The translations under genes were made by a program, and so were the position numbers. Of a stretch of DNA of 64,000 bases, positions 44,739-54,246 are shown piece after piece. Within the stretch, counting starts at the first letter, position 1. Each line of letters starts with the position of its first letter. The stretch is from Pseudomonas sp. TH31. GTDB taxonomy: Bacteria; Pseudomonadota; Gammaproteobacteria; Pseudomonadales; Pseudomonadaceae. Location of the stretch: positions 1 through 64,000 of the forward strand of contig NZ_JAEKEZ010000035.1 in the NCBI RefSeq assembly GCF_016650815.1, written 5' to 3'. The notes under the pieces are model-generated. The model was not told the origin of the DNA. It saw only the letters and a list, made by a program, of their open reading frames with translations, and made no database searches.

Positions 44739-46924
44739 ATGCGCGATGATCTCTCCCTTCTGCTGAACTCCCTCAACGATGCCCAACGCCAGGCCGTAGC
44801 TGCCTCCGTGGGTCGTCAGTTGGTCCTGGCCGGTGCTGGTTCCGGTAAAACCCGAGTGCTGGTGCACCGTATCGCCTGGTTGATCCAGGTCGAAAACGCC
44901 TCGCCCCACTCGATCCTGTCGGTGACTTTCACCAACAAGGCCGCTGCCGAGATGCGTCATCGCATCGAGCAGTTGATGGGTATCAACCCGGCCGGCATGT
45001 GGGTCGGCACCTTCCACGGCCTGGCGCACCGCTTGCTGCGGGCGCACTGGCAGGAAGCCGGGCTGAGCCAGACTTTCCAGATTCTCGACAGCGACGACCA
45101 GCAGCGGCTGGTCAAGCGGGTGATCCGCGAGCTGGGCCTGGATGAGCAACGGTGGCCGGTCCGTCAGGCCCAGTGGTTCATCAACGGGCAGAAAGACGAA
45201 GGCCTGCGTCCGCAACACATTCAAGCCAGTGGCGACCTGTTCCTGGCGACCATGCGCAGCATTTATGAAGCCTACGAGGCCGCGTGCCTGCGCGCCGGCG
45301 TTATCGACTTCTCCGAACTGCTGTTGCGTGCCCTCGACCTGTGGCGCGATAACCGGGTTTGCTGGCGCATTATCAAAAGCGCTTCCGGCACATTCTGGTG
45401 GACGAGTTCCAGGACACCAACGCCGTGCAGTACGCCTGGTTGCGGCTGCTGGCCAAGGGCGGCGACAGCCTGATGGTGGTCGGCGACGACGACCAGTCGA
45501 TCTACGGCTGGCGCGGGGCGAAAATCGAGAACATCTATCAGTACTCCGACGACTTCCCGGATGCTGAAACCATTCGTCTGGAGCAGAACTACCGTTCCAC
45601 CGCCGGCATCCTCAAGGCTGCCAACGCCCTGATCGCCAACAACACCGGGCGCATGGGAAAAGAGCTGTGGACCGATGGCGGCGAAGGCGAAGCGATCAAC
45701 CTGTATGCCGCATTCAACGAACACGATGAAGCACGCTACGTGGTGGAAACCATCGAAAGCGCGCTGAAAACCGGCTTGGCTCGCAGCGATATCGCGATTT
45801 TGTACCGCTCCAACGCCCAATCGCGCGTGTTGGAAGAAGCCTTGCTGCGCGAGCGCATTCCGTACCGCATCTATGGCGGTCAGCGCTTCTTCGAACGGGC
45901 GGAAATCAAAAACGCCATGGCCTACCTGCGTTTGCTGGAAGGTCGTGGCAACGATGCAGCGCTGGAGCGGGTGATCAACGTACCGGCCCGCGGCATTGGC
46001 GAAAAAACTGTCGAAGCGATTCGCGACCACGCGCGTCATAGCGATGTGTCGATGTGGGAAGCCATGCGTTTGCTGGTTGCCAACAAAGGCCTGACCGGTC
46101 GTGCTGCGGGCGCCTTGGGTGGATTTATCGAGCTGATCGAGAACCTCGCCGCCAAGTGCATGGACATGCCACTGCACCTGATGACCCAGACGGTCATCGA
46201 GCAGTCCGGGCTGATCGCTTATCACGAAGCGGAAAAAGGCGAGAAGGGCCAGGCCCGGGTAGAAAACCTTGAGGAACTGGTCAGCGCTGCGCGCAATTTC
46301 GAGAACGCCGAAGAAGAAGACGAGGACCTGACGCCTCTAGCGGCGTTCCTCGGCCACGCGTCCCTGGAAGCCGGCGACACTCAGGCCGACGAGCACGAAG
46401 ACAGCATTCAACTGATGACCCTGCACAGCGCCAAAGGCCTTGAGTTCCCTTACGTGTTCCTGGTGGGCATGGAAGAAGGTCTGTTCCCGCACAAGATGAG
46501 CCTGGAAGAACCCGGCCGTCTTGAAGAGGAACGCCGCCTGGCCTACGTCGGCATCACTCGGGCCATGCAGAACCTGGTCATGACCTACGCTGAAACGCGA
46601 CGCCTGTACGGCAGCGAGACCTACAACAAGGTCTCGCGTTTCGTACGTGAAGTGCCAAAAGGCCTGATTCAGGAAGTGCGGCTGTCCAACAGCGTCAGCC
46701 GTCCGTTCGGCGGTGGCCAGCAGCAGAGTTCCAGCAGTTTGTTTGGCGGCAGCGAAATCCCGGACACCGGCTTCAGCCTCGGCCAGGCCGTTCGGCATTC
46801 GGTGTTTGGCGACGGCGTGATCCTGAACTTCGAAGGCGCCGGGGCCCAGGCTCGGGTGCAGGTGAATTTTGGCGAAGGCAGCAAGTGGCTGATGCTTGGC
46901 TATGCCAAGCTGGAAGCCATATAA
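44739..46924 (+). CDS. uvrD: DNA helicase II UvrD (frameshifted in this sequence)
   Basis: About 728 residues. SF1A helicase for nucleotide-excision and mismatch repair. N-terminal Walker A GAGSGKTRVLVHR, motif Ia LSVTFTNKAAAEM, then a break at 45353-45357. Mended (CCGGG to CCCGGG) the reading continues GLLAHYQKRFRHILVDEFQDTNAVQYAWL (motif II), VGDDDQSIYGWRGAK (III), LEQNYRST (IV), LMTLHSAKGLEFPYVFLVGMEEGLFPH (V) and YVGITRAM (VI). The C-terminal tail with FGGGQQ and SVFGDGVILNFEGAG is complete. A strain without UvrD would be a mutator, so a sequence error is more credible than a real mutation. Confidence 0.9.
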
Positions 46925-46929
46925 GGCTA

Positions 46930-47004
46930 AAAAGATCGCAGGCTTCGCCAGCTCCTACGGGGTTCGCATATACCTGTAGGAGCTGCCGAAGGCTGCGATC
47001 TTTT
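46930..47004. repeat. REP hairpin (copy B)
   Basis: 28-base arms (AAAGATCGCAGGCTTCGCC... and complement), between uvrD and the EamA gene. Confidence 0.85.
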
Positions 47005-47037
47005 CCAAGGCCACCTCTCTTCTCTTGAAGGACGACA

Positions 47038-47484
47038 ATGCTCATGGGCTCAGGCTTCTTTTCTTCCTGGACATTCTGGGCCCTGTTGTCAGCGGCATTC
47101 GCCGCCATGACGGCGATTTTCGCGAAGATCGGCATCGAAAACGTCAACTCCGACTTCGCCACCCTCCTGCGCACCATTGTGGTGTTGGTCAGCCTGGCCT
47201 TGATTTTGTACGCCACGGGCCAATATCAGTCATTAGGATCGATCTCTGCCAAGAGTTACCTGTTCCTGCTGCTATCGGGACTGGCAACCGGTGCCTCATG
47301 GATTTGCTACTTCCGCGCGCTGAAACTCGGCCCGGCCTCGCTGGTCGCTCCGGTGGACAAGCTCAGCGTGGTACTGGTGGCCGTCCTCGGCGTGATCCTG
47401 CTGGACGAGAAGCTCGACCTGCGCCAATGGGGCGGTATCGGTCTGATCACAGCCGGAGTGGTCATGCTGGCGTTGCGACGCTGA
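47038..47484 (+). CDS. EamA/DMT-family small transporter (half-size)
   Basis: 148 residues, about four to five hydrophobic helices: FWALLSAAFAAMTAIFAKIG, FATLLRTIVVLVSLALILYA, SYLFLLLSGLATGASWICYF, LVAPVDKLSVVLVAVLGVILL, GGIGLITAGVVMLAL. One EamA repeat only, so it probably works as a homodimer. ATG 47038 has GAAGGA upstream. Substrate unknown. Confidence 0.87.
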   Translation: MLMGSGFFSSWTFWALLSAAFAAMTAIFAKIGIENVNSDFATLLRTIVVLVSLALILYATGQYQSLGSISAKSYLFLLLSGLATGASWICYFRALKLGPASLVAPVDKLSVVLVAVLGVILLDEKLDLRQWGGIGLITAGVVMLALRR

Positions 47485-47661
47485 GCAAACTTCCGGCAGA
47501 ACCTATCCACTTTTCCTACAGACAAAAGTACATGGCCTTCTTGCCCCGACTTAGCTGAACGCAACCTGTCAGGCAAAAGCCCGAAACACTCTGCCGCTAG
47601 CCAGTGTCACTTCAGCTGTGCAACATGGCGCGCGTGCCATCCACAAATGGGAATTCCCTTT

Positions 47662-48531
47662 ATGAAACGTTTTCTTAGCATCGCCATGGCGCTGTGCATC
47701 GGCCTGACGATGAGCCTCGACGCCAACGCCAAGCGCTTTGGTGGCGGCAAAAGCGTCGGCGCTGCGCCGACCCACCAAACCAGCCAAATGGCCCCTTCTT
47801 CCGCCGCGGGCGGCGCTGCGGCGACCGCTGGTGCTGCCGGTGCCGCGGGCGCTGCGGCCAAGGCCGGCGGTGCTTCGCGCTGGCTCGGTCCTCTGGCCGG
47901 TATCGCTGCCGGTGGCCTGCTGGCCTCCATGTTCATGGGTGGCGGCTTCCAGGGCATGCAAATCTTCGACATCCTGATCATGGCGGTCATCGCCTTCCTG
48001 ATCTTCCGCTTCATCGCCGCCCGTCGCCGCAAGCAACAGGAGCACCTGGCTCCGGCTGGCGCGCCGATGCAGCGTGAAGTGTTCGAGAACCAGCCTGCCG
48101 GCGGTTCGATCTTCGGCGGTTCGGCTGCACCTGCTGCCGCTCGTCCGGTGATCAATGCTCCGGCCTGGTTCAATGAACAGAGCTTCATCGAAGCAGCCCG
48201 CAACCACTTCCAGTCCCTTCAGCAGCACTGGGACGCCAATGAAATGGACAAGATTGCCGAGTTCGTGACCCCGCAAATGCTGGAGTTCCTCAAGCGCGAG
48301 CGTGCCGATCTGGGCGAAAGCTTCCAGTCCACCTACATTGATAACCTCCAGGTACAACTGGACGGCGTGGATGATCGGGCGGACAAGACTATCGCCACCC
48401 TGACCTTCAGTGGTGTGTCGAAGACTTCGCGTTTCGACCAGGGCGAAGTGTTCAGCGAAAGCTGGAACATGGAACGTCCGCAGGGCGAAAACCAGCCTTG
48501 GCTGGTCGCCGGTATCCGCCAGAACGGCTGA
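47662..48531 (+). CDS. Tim44-domain-containing protein
   Basis: 289 residues. Signal peptide/first helix FLSIAMALCIGLTMSLDANA, then a Gly/Ala-rich low-complexity part (res ~25-75), a membrane helix (FQGMQIFDILIMAVIAFLIFRFIAA) and a C-terminal Tim44-like fold (NHFQSLQQHWDANEMDKIAEFVTPQMLEFLKRE, TLTFSGVSKTSRFDQGEVFSESWNMERP). In bacteria its role is unknown. ATG 47662 is used. A good terminator lies just after. Confidence 0.87.
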   Translation: MKRFLSIAMALCIGLTMSLDANAKRFGGGKSVGAAPTHQTSQMAPSSAAGGAAATAGAAGAAGAAAKAGGASRWLGPLAGIAAGGLLASMFMGGGFQGMQIFDILIMAVIAFLIFRFIAARRRKQQEHLAPAGAPMQREVFENQPAGGSIFGGSAAPAAARPVINAPAWFNEQSFIEAARNHFQSLQQHWDANEMDKIAEFVTPQMLEFLKRERADLGESFQSTYIDNLQVQLDGVDDRADKTIATLTFSGVSKTSRFDQGEVFSESWNMERPQGENQPWLVAGIRQNG

Positions 48532-48570
48532 ACCGACGCGCGTTAAACCTGTCGCAATATTGGCGCAATC

Positions 48571-48596
48571 AAAACCCCGGCCTCGGCCGGGGTTTT
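48571..48596 (+). terminator. Rho-independent terminator
   Basis: AAAACCCCGGCC-TC-GGCCGGGGTTTT, a perfect 12-base stem. It ends the Tim44-domain gene. Confidence 0.85.
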
Positions 48597-48678
48597 CTAT
48601 TTCGCGGTTGCATCTATAGCGAGCTACTGTATAAACCGCCCCAACTAAACCGCGCCATCAAGCAAGAGGATCCCGGAC

Positions 48679-49086
48679 GTGGAAGAAATCATCGAACAAC
48701 TGCGTGAAGCCAACGAACCGGTACCGGTCCCCTTGGAGTTGCCCGACGAAGATCAGATCGTGGAAATCGAAGAACAACTGTTCATCGACATTCCGTTTGT
48801 CTTCAGAGAATTTTTGCTGACCGTCAGTGATGTGGTCTACGGTAGCCTGGAGCCGGTGACTGTCACCGACCCGCAATCCCACACCTACCTGCCGGACGTT
48901 GCCGCCAACGCCTGGGACGCTGGCGTTGATCGCAGCATGATCCCGATCTGCCAGGACGGTGACGACTACTACCTGGTTGAAGAAGACGGCACCGTGGTGC
49001 TGTGGCAGGCCGAAGAAGAGCTGATCGCCGAAGAAACCTGGGAATCGGTGTGGCACTGGGCGCGGGACGTCTGGCTGGAAAGCTGA
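48679..49086 (+). CDS. SMI1/KNR4-like protein
   Basis: 135 residues, acidic, GTG start with AGAGGA 10 bases upstream. SMI1/KNR4 fold shown by LPDEDQIVEIEEQLFIDIPFVFREFLLTVSDVVYG and MIPICQDGDDYYLVEEDG. In other settings this fold occurs as immunity to toxins; here no toxin neighbour is seen, and the conserved housekeeping place suggests an ordinary cell function. Role unknown. Confidence 0.85.
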   Translation: MEEIIEQLREANEPVPVPLELPDEDQIVEIEEQLFIDIPFVFREFLLTVSDVVYGSLEPVTVTDPQSHTYLPDVAANAWDAGVDRSMIPICQDGDDYYLVEEDGTVVLWQAEEELIAEETWESVWHWARDVWLES

Positions 49087-49105
49087 TCGAGCCTGACCTC
49101 TACCC

Positions 49106-49129
49106 GTAGCAGCTGCCGAAGGCTGCTAC
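49106..49129. repeat. Small hairpin between two convergent genes
   Basis: GTAGCAGC-TGCCGAAG-GCTGCTAC; short relative of the REP hairpins. Confidence 0.6.
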
Positions 49130-49138
49130 AGGGCAACG

Positions 49139-50902
49139 TTAATGCCCGGACGGGTCCTTGTGGTTGTCCAGGGTTTCCAGCAATGCCACCTGCATGCGTG
49201 TGTGCACCCGGATGAACCAGCGCCAGAGCAGCGCCGCCACGGCGGCCGCGACGACGGCGATCAGTACCAGCAACTTGTTGGTCGGCAGAATACTGGCCGA
49301 CAAGGCTGCCAGCAGCAGGAAAATCACCAGCAGCGAGAGGATCGGGATCACTTCGGCGATCACCCGACGTACTCGCTGCGTGTGGCGGCCCGCCATCTCT
49401 GGCTTCACACCCATTTCTGCCAATAGCATCGACAGTGCCTTGAGCTTGCGATAGGCCGCGATCAGGAACGGCAGCGACAACAGCAACGCCCCACCCCAGA
49501 TCAACGCTTTCTGCCAACTCGGGTCACTGATCCAGCCTTGCAGGTAGGCCGACATGCGCTCGGCGAAAAACGCGCCCGAGAAGAAAATCGCGATCACCAG
49601 CGCCAAATTTACGCCTACCTGCAACAGAATCCGCCGAATCATCGACGCCAGCAGCGCGCCCTCGCCGTGTGGCTGAATGCTGCGCAGCCATTCGCCATAC
49701 ATCCCCAGCACGCGGCTCAGGCGCCGCGGCATGACCGCCGCCAGCTTGATCGACAGTGGGTCGGCCGCGCGGATCAGGTATGGCGTCAACAGCGTGGTCA
49801 GGACCGAGACCGCCACGGCCACCGGATAAAGGAAGTTGCTGGTGACCTGCAAGGTCATGCCCAGCGCGGCGATGATGAAGGAAAATTCGCCAATCTGCGA
49901 AAGCCCCATCCCGACCCGCAGTGAAGTGCGTCCGTCATTACCGGCGATAAAGGCGCCGAGGCCACAGGACAACATCTTGCCCAGCACCACCGCCACGGTG
50001 ATTACCGCAATTGGCCAGGCGTATTGCAGCAGGATCATAGGGTCGAGCATAAGCCCGATGGCGACGAAGAAGATCGCGCTGAACAGATCACGAACCGGCT
50101 CGATCAGTCGCTCAATCTTCAACAACTGCCGGGACTCGGCCATGATCGCGCCAATCAGGAAGGCCCCGAGGACCATGCTGTATTCAAGCTTGACCACCAG
50201 TAGGCAAAAGCCGAAACACAGGCCCAGCACGGTGATCAGCAGCATTTCATTGCTTTCGAATTTGGCCACGTAGGCCAACAGCCGCGGCACCAACAAGATG
50301 CCGATGACCAGTGCAACGATCATGAACAGCGAGAGCTTGCCGACGGTCGAGAACACTTCGCCGGAACTGACCGTACCGCTGACTGCGATACTCGACAGCA
50401 AGGCGATGATGCCGATGCCGAGGATGTCTTCGACAATCAGCACACCGAAGATCAACTGGGCGAAGCGCTCGTTCTTCATCTTCAAGTCGTTGAGGGCCTT
50501 GACGATGATGGTGGTCGAGGAAATCGCCAGGATCGCCCCCAGGAACAGCGAATCCATGGTATTCCAGTCAAACCAGCGACCGATTTCGTAGCCGATCCAG
50601 ATCATCAGCACGATTTCCAGGAACGCCGCGATAAACGCCGTGGCTCCGACCTTGAACAGCTTGCGCAGGCTGAACTCCAGGCCCAGGCAAAACATCAGGA
50701 AAATCACCCCCAGCTCGGCGAGGGTCTTGATGGTTTGTTCATCGTGGATCAGGCCGAACGGCGGCGTGTGCGGGCCGATAATGAAACCGGCGACGATATA
50801 ACCGAGAACCACCGGTTGTTTGAAACGATGAAAGAGCACGGTCACCACGCCCGCGACCAACATGATCACTGCCAAATCCTGAATGAAGCTGATGGCATGC
50901 AT
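49139..50902 (-). CDS. CPA2-type cation:proton antiporter (KefB/YbaL-like, no RCK domain)
   Basis: 587 residues, membrane protein with about 12-14 helices. Core antiporter motifs are VVLGYIVAGFIIGPHTPP, GLEFSLRKLFKVG, ISSTTIIVKALNDL and IFGVLIVEDILGIGIIALL with the conserved Asp. After the transporter part come a helical segment (GEWLRSIQPHGEGALLASMIRR) and three more helices, but no NAD-binding TrkA-N domain, which is unlike KefB/KefC. The long C-terminal part is membrane-based. K+ or Na+/H+ exchange is expected. Confidence 0.85.
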   Translation of the reverse strand: MHAISFIQDLAVIMLVAGVVTVLFHRFKQPVVLGYIVAGFIIGPHTPPFGLIHDEQTIKTLAELGVIFLMFCLGLEFSLRKLFKVGATAFIAAFLEIVLMIWIGYEIGRWFDWNTMDSLFLGAILAISSTTIIVKALNDLKMKNERFAQLIFGVLIVEDILGIGIIALLSSIAVSGTVSSGEVFSTVGKLSLFMIVALVIGILLVPRLLAYVAKFESNEMLLITVLGLCFGFCLLVVKLEYSMVLGAFLIGAIMAESRQLLKIERLIEPVRDLFSAIFFVAIGLMLDPMILLQYAWPIAVITVAVVLGKMLSCGLGAFIAGNDGRTSLRVGMGLSQIGEFSFIIAALGMTLQVTSNFLYPVAVAVSVLTTLLTPYLIRAADPLSIKLAAVMPRRLSRVLGMYGEWLRSIQPHGEGALLASMIRRILLQVGVNLALVIAIFFSGAFFAERMSAYLQGWISDPSWQKALIWGGALLLSLPFLIAAYRKLKALSMLLAEMGVKPEMAGRHTQRVRRVIAEVIPILSLLVIFLLLAALSASILPTNKLLVLIAVVAAAVAALLWRWFIRVHTRMQVALLETLDNHKDPSGH

Positions 50903-51186
50903 GGTATGGCGCTCCTTGAGTGTTAGTGCTCAAACGACAGACGCAGGAAAGGTCTGTTGAACCAGAGTAAAAATCTGCTTATGGCGTAGGAATTGCCTTT
51001 GGGATGGGCTTTTGAAGGGTAACACCGCGACTTCCGGCAGAAAGGCGGTGCAATATATGGAAACAGATCGATCAAGGCGTGACGGCAGCCCCCTGCCTGG
51101 CGTCCCGATACTGTTGGTTTTGAAAAGCCGACCATGCACCCGCAGAGGTGCGCTCCCGAAAACCTGCCTTGACCCGTGAGAACGCT

Positions 51187-51669
51187 ATGGAACCCGGAAA
51201 CGCCCAACTGTCGATGACGGTATTGATGACCCCCGACATGGCCAACTTCTCTGGCAATGTCCACGGCGGCACCCTGCTCAAATACCTCGACGAAGTGGCC
51301 TACGCCTGCGCCAGCCGTTATGCCGGCCGCTACGTGGTGACCCTGTCGGTGGATCAGGTGATTTTCCGCGAGCCGATCCATGTCGGCGAGTTGGTGACAT
51401 TCCTGGCATCGGTCAACTACACCGGCAACACCTCGATGGAGGTGGGCATCAAGGTGGTGACCGAGAACATCCGCGAACGCTCGGTGCGCCACACCAATAG
51501 CTGTTTCTTTACCATGGTCGCGGTGGATGACCAGCGCAAACCGGCCGTCGTCCCGCCGCTGCAACCGCAGAACAGCGAAGACAAGCGCCGCTTCATGCAG
51601 GCCCAGCAGCGCCGACAGATTCGCCAGGAGCTGGAAAAGCGTTATCAGGAAATCAAGGGCGACGCTTAA
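51187..51669 (+). CDS. Acyl-CoA thioesterase, YciA/hotdog family
   Basis: 160 residues from ATG 51187. Hotdog-fold enzyme with the conserved NVHGGTLLKYLDEVAYACASRYAG (Gly-rich helix with the catalytic Asp) and MTVLMTPDMANFSG. It hydrolyses acyl-CoA. An Arg/Gln-rich C-terminal tail is typical of the Pseudomonas members. A REP hairpin (51673-51747) follows. Confidence 0.88.
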   Translation: MEPGNAQLSMTVLMTPDMANFSGNVHGGTLLKYLDEVAYACASRYAGRYVVTLSVDQVIFREPIHVGELVTFLASVNYTGNTSMEVGIKVVTENIRERSVRHTNSCFFTMVAVDDQRKPAVVPPLQPQNSEDKRRFMQAQQRRQIRQELEKRYQEIKGDA

Positions 51670-51672
51670 AGC

Positions 51673-51747
51673 AAAAGATCGCAGCCTGCGGCAGCTCCTA
51701 CGGAGTACGCATTGCCCTGTAGGAGCTGCCGCAGGCTGCGATCTTTT
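51673..51747. repeat. REP hairpin (copy C)
   Basis: 29-base arms (AAAAGATCGCAGCCTGCGGC... and complement); ends both the thioesterase gene and pdxY. Confidence 0.85.
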
Positions 51748-51761
51748 CCGCCGCGCTTGCG

Positions 51762-52634
51762 TTACAAACTGATCGGCGTCGCCTCAAACCGCACTCGCGG
51801 ATGGGCGATCCGGTCCTGCGCCCGTACCAGCTCCAGCTCATAGCTGGCGCACGCCTGAGTTTCCAGCAGCACCTCATGCACCGCTGCTGCGGTGAACTCG
51901 AACGCCGCCACCAGGCTGTCGCCCAGCAGCACGCGAGCCAGGAACAGCCCGGACGTCAGGTCGCCCACGCCCACCGGCTGCCGCGGGAACGCCAACAATG
52001 GCCGACGCAGGTGCCAACTCCCTTCAGCCGTCACCAGCAGCATCTCGAAAACCTCCTCCGGTTTGCCGGGATAGTCCAGATGCTTGACCAGCACAGCCTT
52101 CGGCCCACGCGCCAACAGCGCCCTGGCCATGGCCAGGCAATCGAACAACGACTGCGGCTTGCGCCCCGAGAAGCTGTCCAGCTCCAGCTGATTCGGGCAC
52201 ATGAAGTCGGCTACGGCCGCCGCTTCCTCCAGCAGGAAGTCACTGACCTCGACCGGCACGCTGCAGCCCTTCTCCGGGTGCCCCATCACCGGATCGCACA
52301 GATACAGCGCCTTGGGGTTGATCGACTTGATCCGCGCCACGCCCGTAAGGATCGCCCGGCCCTGAGCCGCACTGCCGAGGTAGCCCGACAAAACGGCATC
52401 GCAGTTGCCCAGCTCACCAATCGCCGCGATGCCTTCCACCAGTTCGGGAATCTGATGCGGCGGCAGTATTTCACCCGCCCACTGCCCGTATTGCGTGTGG
52501 TTGGAGAACTGCACGGTATTGAGCGGCCAGACATTCACCCCGACCCGCTGCATCGGGAAAACCGCGGCGCTGTTGCCAGCATGGCCGAACACCACGTGGG
52601 ACTGGATGGCGAGCAGATGGGGCGTACGTTTCAT
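51762..52634 (-). CDS. pdxY: Pyridoxal kinase PdxY
   Basis: 290 residues. Ribokinase-fold vitamin B6 kinase of the PLP salvage path. VVFGHAGNSAAVFPMQRVG, YLCDPVMGHPEKGC, and the anion-hole/catalytic PVGVGDLTSGLF with the catalytic Asp are all present. This is the PdxY (not PdxK) form, P. aeruginosa PA5516. It starts 59 bases upstream of nothing divergent except the DUF3301 gene. Confidence 0.92.
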   Translation of the reverse strand: MKRTPHLLAIQSHVVFGHAGNSAAVFPMQRVGVNVWPLNTVQFSNHTQYGQWAGEILPPHQIPELVEGIAAIGELGNCDAVLSGYLGSAAQGRAILTGVARIKSINPKALYLCDPVMGHPEKGCSVPVEVSDFLLEEAAAVADFMCPNQLELDSFSGRKPQSLFDCLAMARALLARGPKAVLVKHLDYPGKPEEVFEMLLVTAEGSWHLRRPLLAFPRQPVGVGDLTSGLFLARVLLGDSLVAAFEFTAAAVHEVLLETQACASYELELVRAQDRIAHPRVRFEATPISL

Positions 52635-52754
52635 GCGGTGAGTTTTCCGTAAAACGAATGAAATTCGAGCCGCGCAGTATGCGACTAAACACAGCCTGTA
52701 CGACAGACCAGCGACGCAGTTAAGCTGGCACTATCTTGTTGGAGCACCCTGTTG

Positions 52755-53168
52755 ATGCTGACCCTCGGAAATATCTTCGTGCTGATGCTGCTCGCCACCG
52801 GCGGCGCCTGGCTGTGGCACAACCACGGCTTGCGCGAACGTGCGCTGGAGCGGGTCAAACAGCATTGCGCCAAACTCCAGATCGAACTGCTGGACGGCAA
52901 CGTGGCGTTGAGAAAAATCGGTTTTATCAAAGATGCGAACGGACGTCGACGCTTGGCGCGTGTGTATAACTTTGAATTCACCGTAACCGGCGAGACCCGT
53001 CATAACGGGACCATTACCCAATTCGGCGCCCACAGCGCGCAGATCGAACTGGCGCCCTACCCGATGCCGTTTGACGACACCCCGGCGGTGGTTGATGTGG
53101 TGAGGCCTCGCGCGGAAGTCATTGAGCTGAGCCAATGGCGGCAGGAACACACGAAGTGGCGGCCATAG
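52755..53168 (+). CDS. DUF3301 domain protein with N-terminal anchor
   Basis: 137 residues. An N-terminal membrane helix (GNIFVLMLLATGGAWLWH) then a small beta-rich domain (LARVYNFEFTVTGETRHNGTIT). DUF3301 proteins are conserved in gamma-proteobacteria; function unknown. ATG 52755 chosen with GGAG upstream. Confidence 0.8.
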   Translation: MLTLGNIFVLMLLATGGAWLWHNHGLRERALERVKQHCAKLQIELLDGNVALRKIGFIKDANGRRRLARVYNFEFTVTGETRHNGTITQFGAHSAQIELAPYPMPFDDTPAVVDVVRPRAEVIELSQWRQEHTKWRP

Positions 53169-53171
53169 ATC

Positions 53172-53247
53172 AAAAGATCGCCGCCTTCGGCAGCTCCTAC
53201 ATTTGAAAAGCGATCCCCTGTAGGAGCTGCCGAAGGCGGCGATCTTT
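53172..53247. repeat. REP hairpin (copy D)
   Basis: 29-base arms (AAAAGATCGCCGCCTTCGGC... and complement), between two convergent genes. Confidence 0.85.
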
Positions 53248-53253
53248 AGATCT

Positions 53254-54219
53254 TCAACCCATCCGACAGTCGGCCAAACTTCTTTGCAGCGATTCAACAT
53301 CTTGAGGCTCACTGAAGATCAGCTCAATCCGCGAATCCTGACGCCATTCGCTCGGCTGCCAATCCAGCACCGAGTTATCCACCGCATTCGCTGAAACCCA
53401 ACCATCGACGCTGTGGATAACCAGCTTCGCCCGCCGCCAGGCAAGGCTTTCAAGCCAGTTGCCAACAAGTGCGGCATCGAATGTCTGGCTTGGATGCCAA
53501 CGCCAGCCAATGCTCCAGCCACCCTCCTGCACCTGACTCAAGCAAATCGGCAGCGCGGCATCGCTCCAGATAGCCGGCATTTGCGCCAATCCCTTGGGGA
53601 CGATGAAGTTATCCACACCTGCGAAAGCCCGACTCCCAAGCCCCGGTAACTCGCTCAACGGCATGACCGCTTGCTGCGTCCAGAACATCGGACGATCCGG
53701 CAACTGCGCCACAATCCGCTGACGATCATCCTCTTCAAGGCCTTCTGACTTGTTCAGCAGCAACAAACCCGCGCTGTTCAACGCCTCCTGTTGCGCCGCC
53801 GGCAGCGGTTTCCCGGCGGCGAGCGCCTGGGCGTCAAGCACCAGAACACACGGCTGGACCACCAGCACGCCTTGCCAAGGCGACTCGCTCAATTGCCGGA
53901 GCAACTGAGCTGGATGCCCCAACCCCGAGGGTTCGATAAACAACCGATCCGGCCGCGCCTTGCGCAACAACCGGCCGAGGCCGATCTGAAACGGCGCGCC
54001 ATTCACGCAACACAAACAACCCCCGGCCACTTCACCCAGTGCGATACCATCGGCGTCCTGGGTCAGCAGCGCGGCGTCGAGGCCGATCTGGCCGAACTCA
54101 TTGATCAGCACCGCCCAGCGCTCGTTCGCCGGGCGCTGCGCCAGCAGGTGCTTGATCAGGCTGGTCTTGCCGGCGCCCAAGGGACCGGCAATGACGTGAG
54201 TGGGGATGTTCTGCAACAT
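53254..54219 (-). CDS. COG0523 (CobW-type) GTPase, metal-chaperone-like
   Basis: 321 residues. Walker A GPLGAGKTSLIKHLL, the metal-binding CxCC (GGCLCCVNG), G3/G4 IEPSGLGHP and LLLNKSEG. COG0523 proteins deliver zinc, cobalt or other metals. It stands after the zigA-DUF1826 genes on the same strand, beyond a small plus-strand gene. Its location points to zinc homeostasis, but no Zur box lies directly upstream, so it may share the dksA2 promoter. Confidence 0.85.
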   Translation of the reverse strand: MLQNIPTHVIAGPLGAGKTSLIKHLLAQRPANERWAVLINEFGQIGLDAALLTQDADGIALGEVAGGCLCCVNGAPFQIGLGRLLRKARPDRLFIEPSGLGHPAQLLRQLSESPWQGVLVVQPCVLVLDAQALAAGKPLPAAQQEALNSAGLLLLNKSEGLEEDDRQRIVAQLPDRPMFWTQQAVMPLSELPGLGSRAFAGVDNFIVPKGLAQMPAIWSDAALPICLSQVQEGGWSIGWRWHPSQTFDAALVGNWLESLAWRRAKLVIHSVDGWVSANAVDNSVLDWQPSEWRQDSRIELIFSEPQDVESLQRSLADCRMG

Positions 54220-54246
54220 GGTCGAAGTTTTCTGAGGAGGTAAGGG

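Noticed and set aside
48679..49086. SMI1/KNR4 gene as immunity gene of a toxin system
   Set aside because: No toxin, secretion or polymorphic-toxin gene lies beside it; neighbours are housekeeping genes.
32879..53247. Regularly repeated hairpins as a CRISPR array
   Set aside because: Copies are many kilobases apart, each a single palindrome between genes; no spacers.
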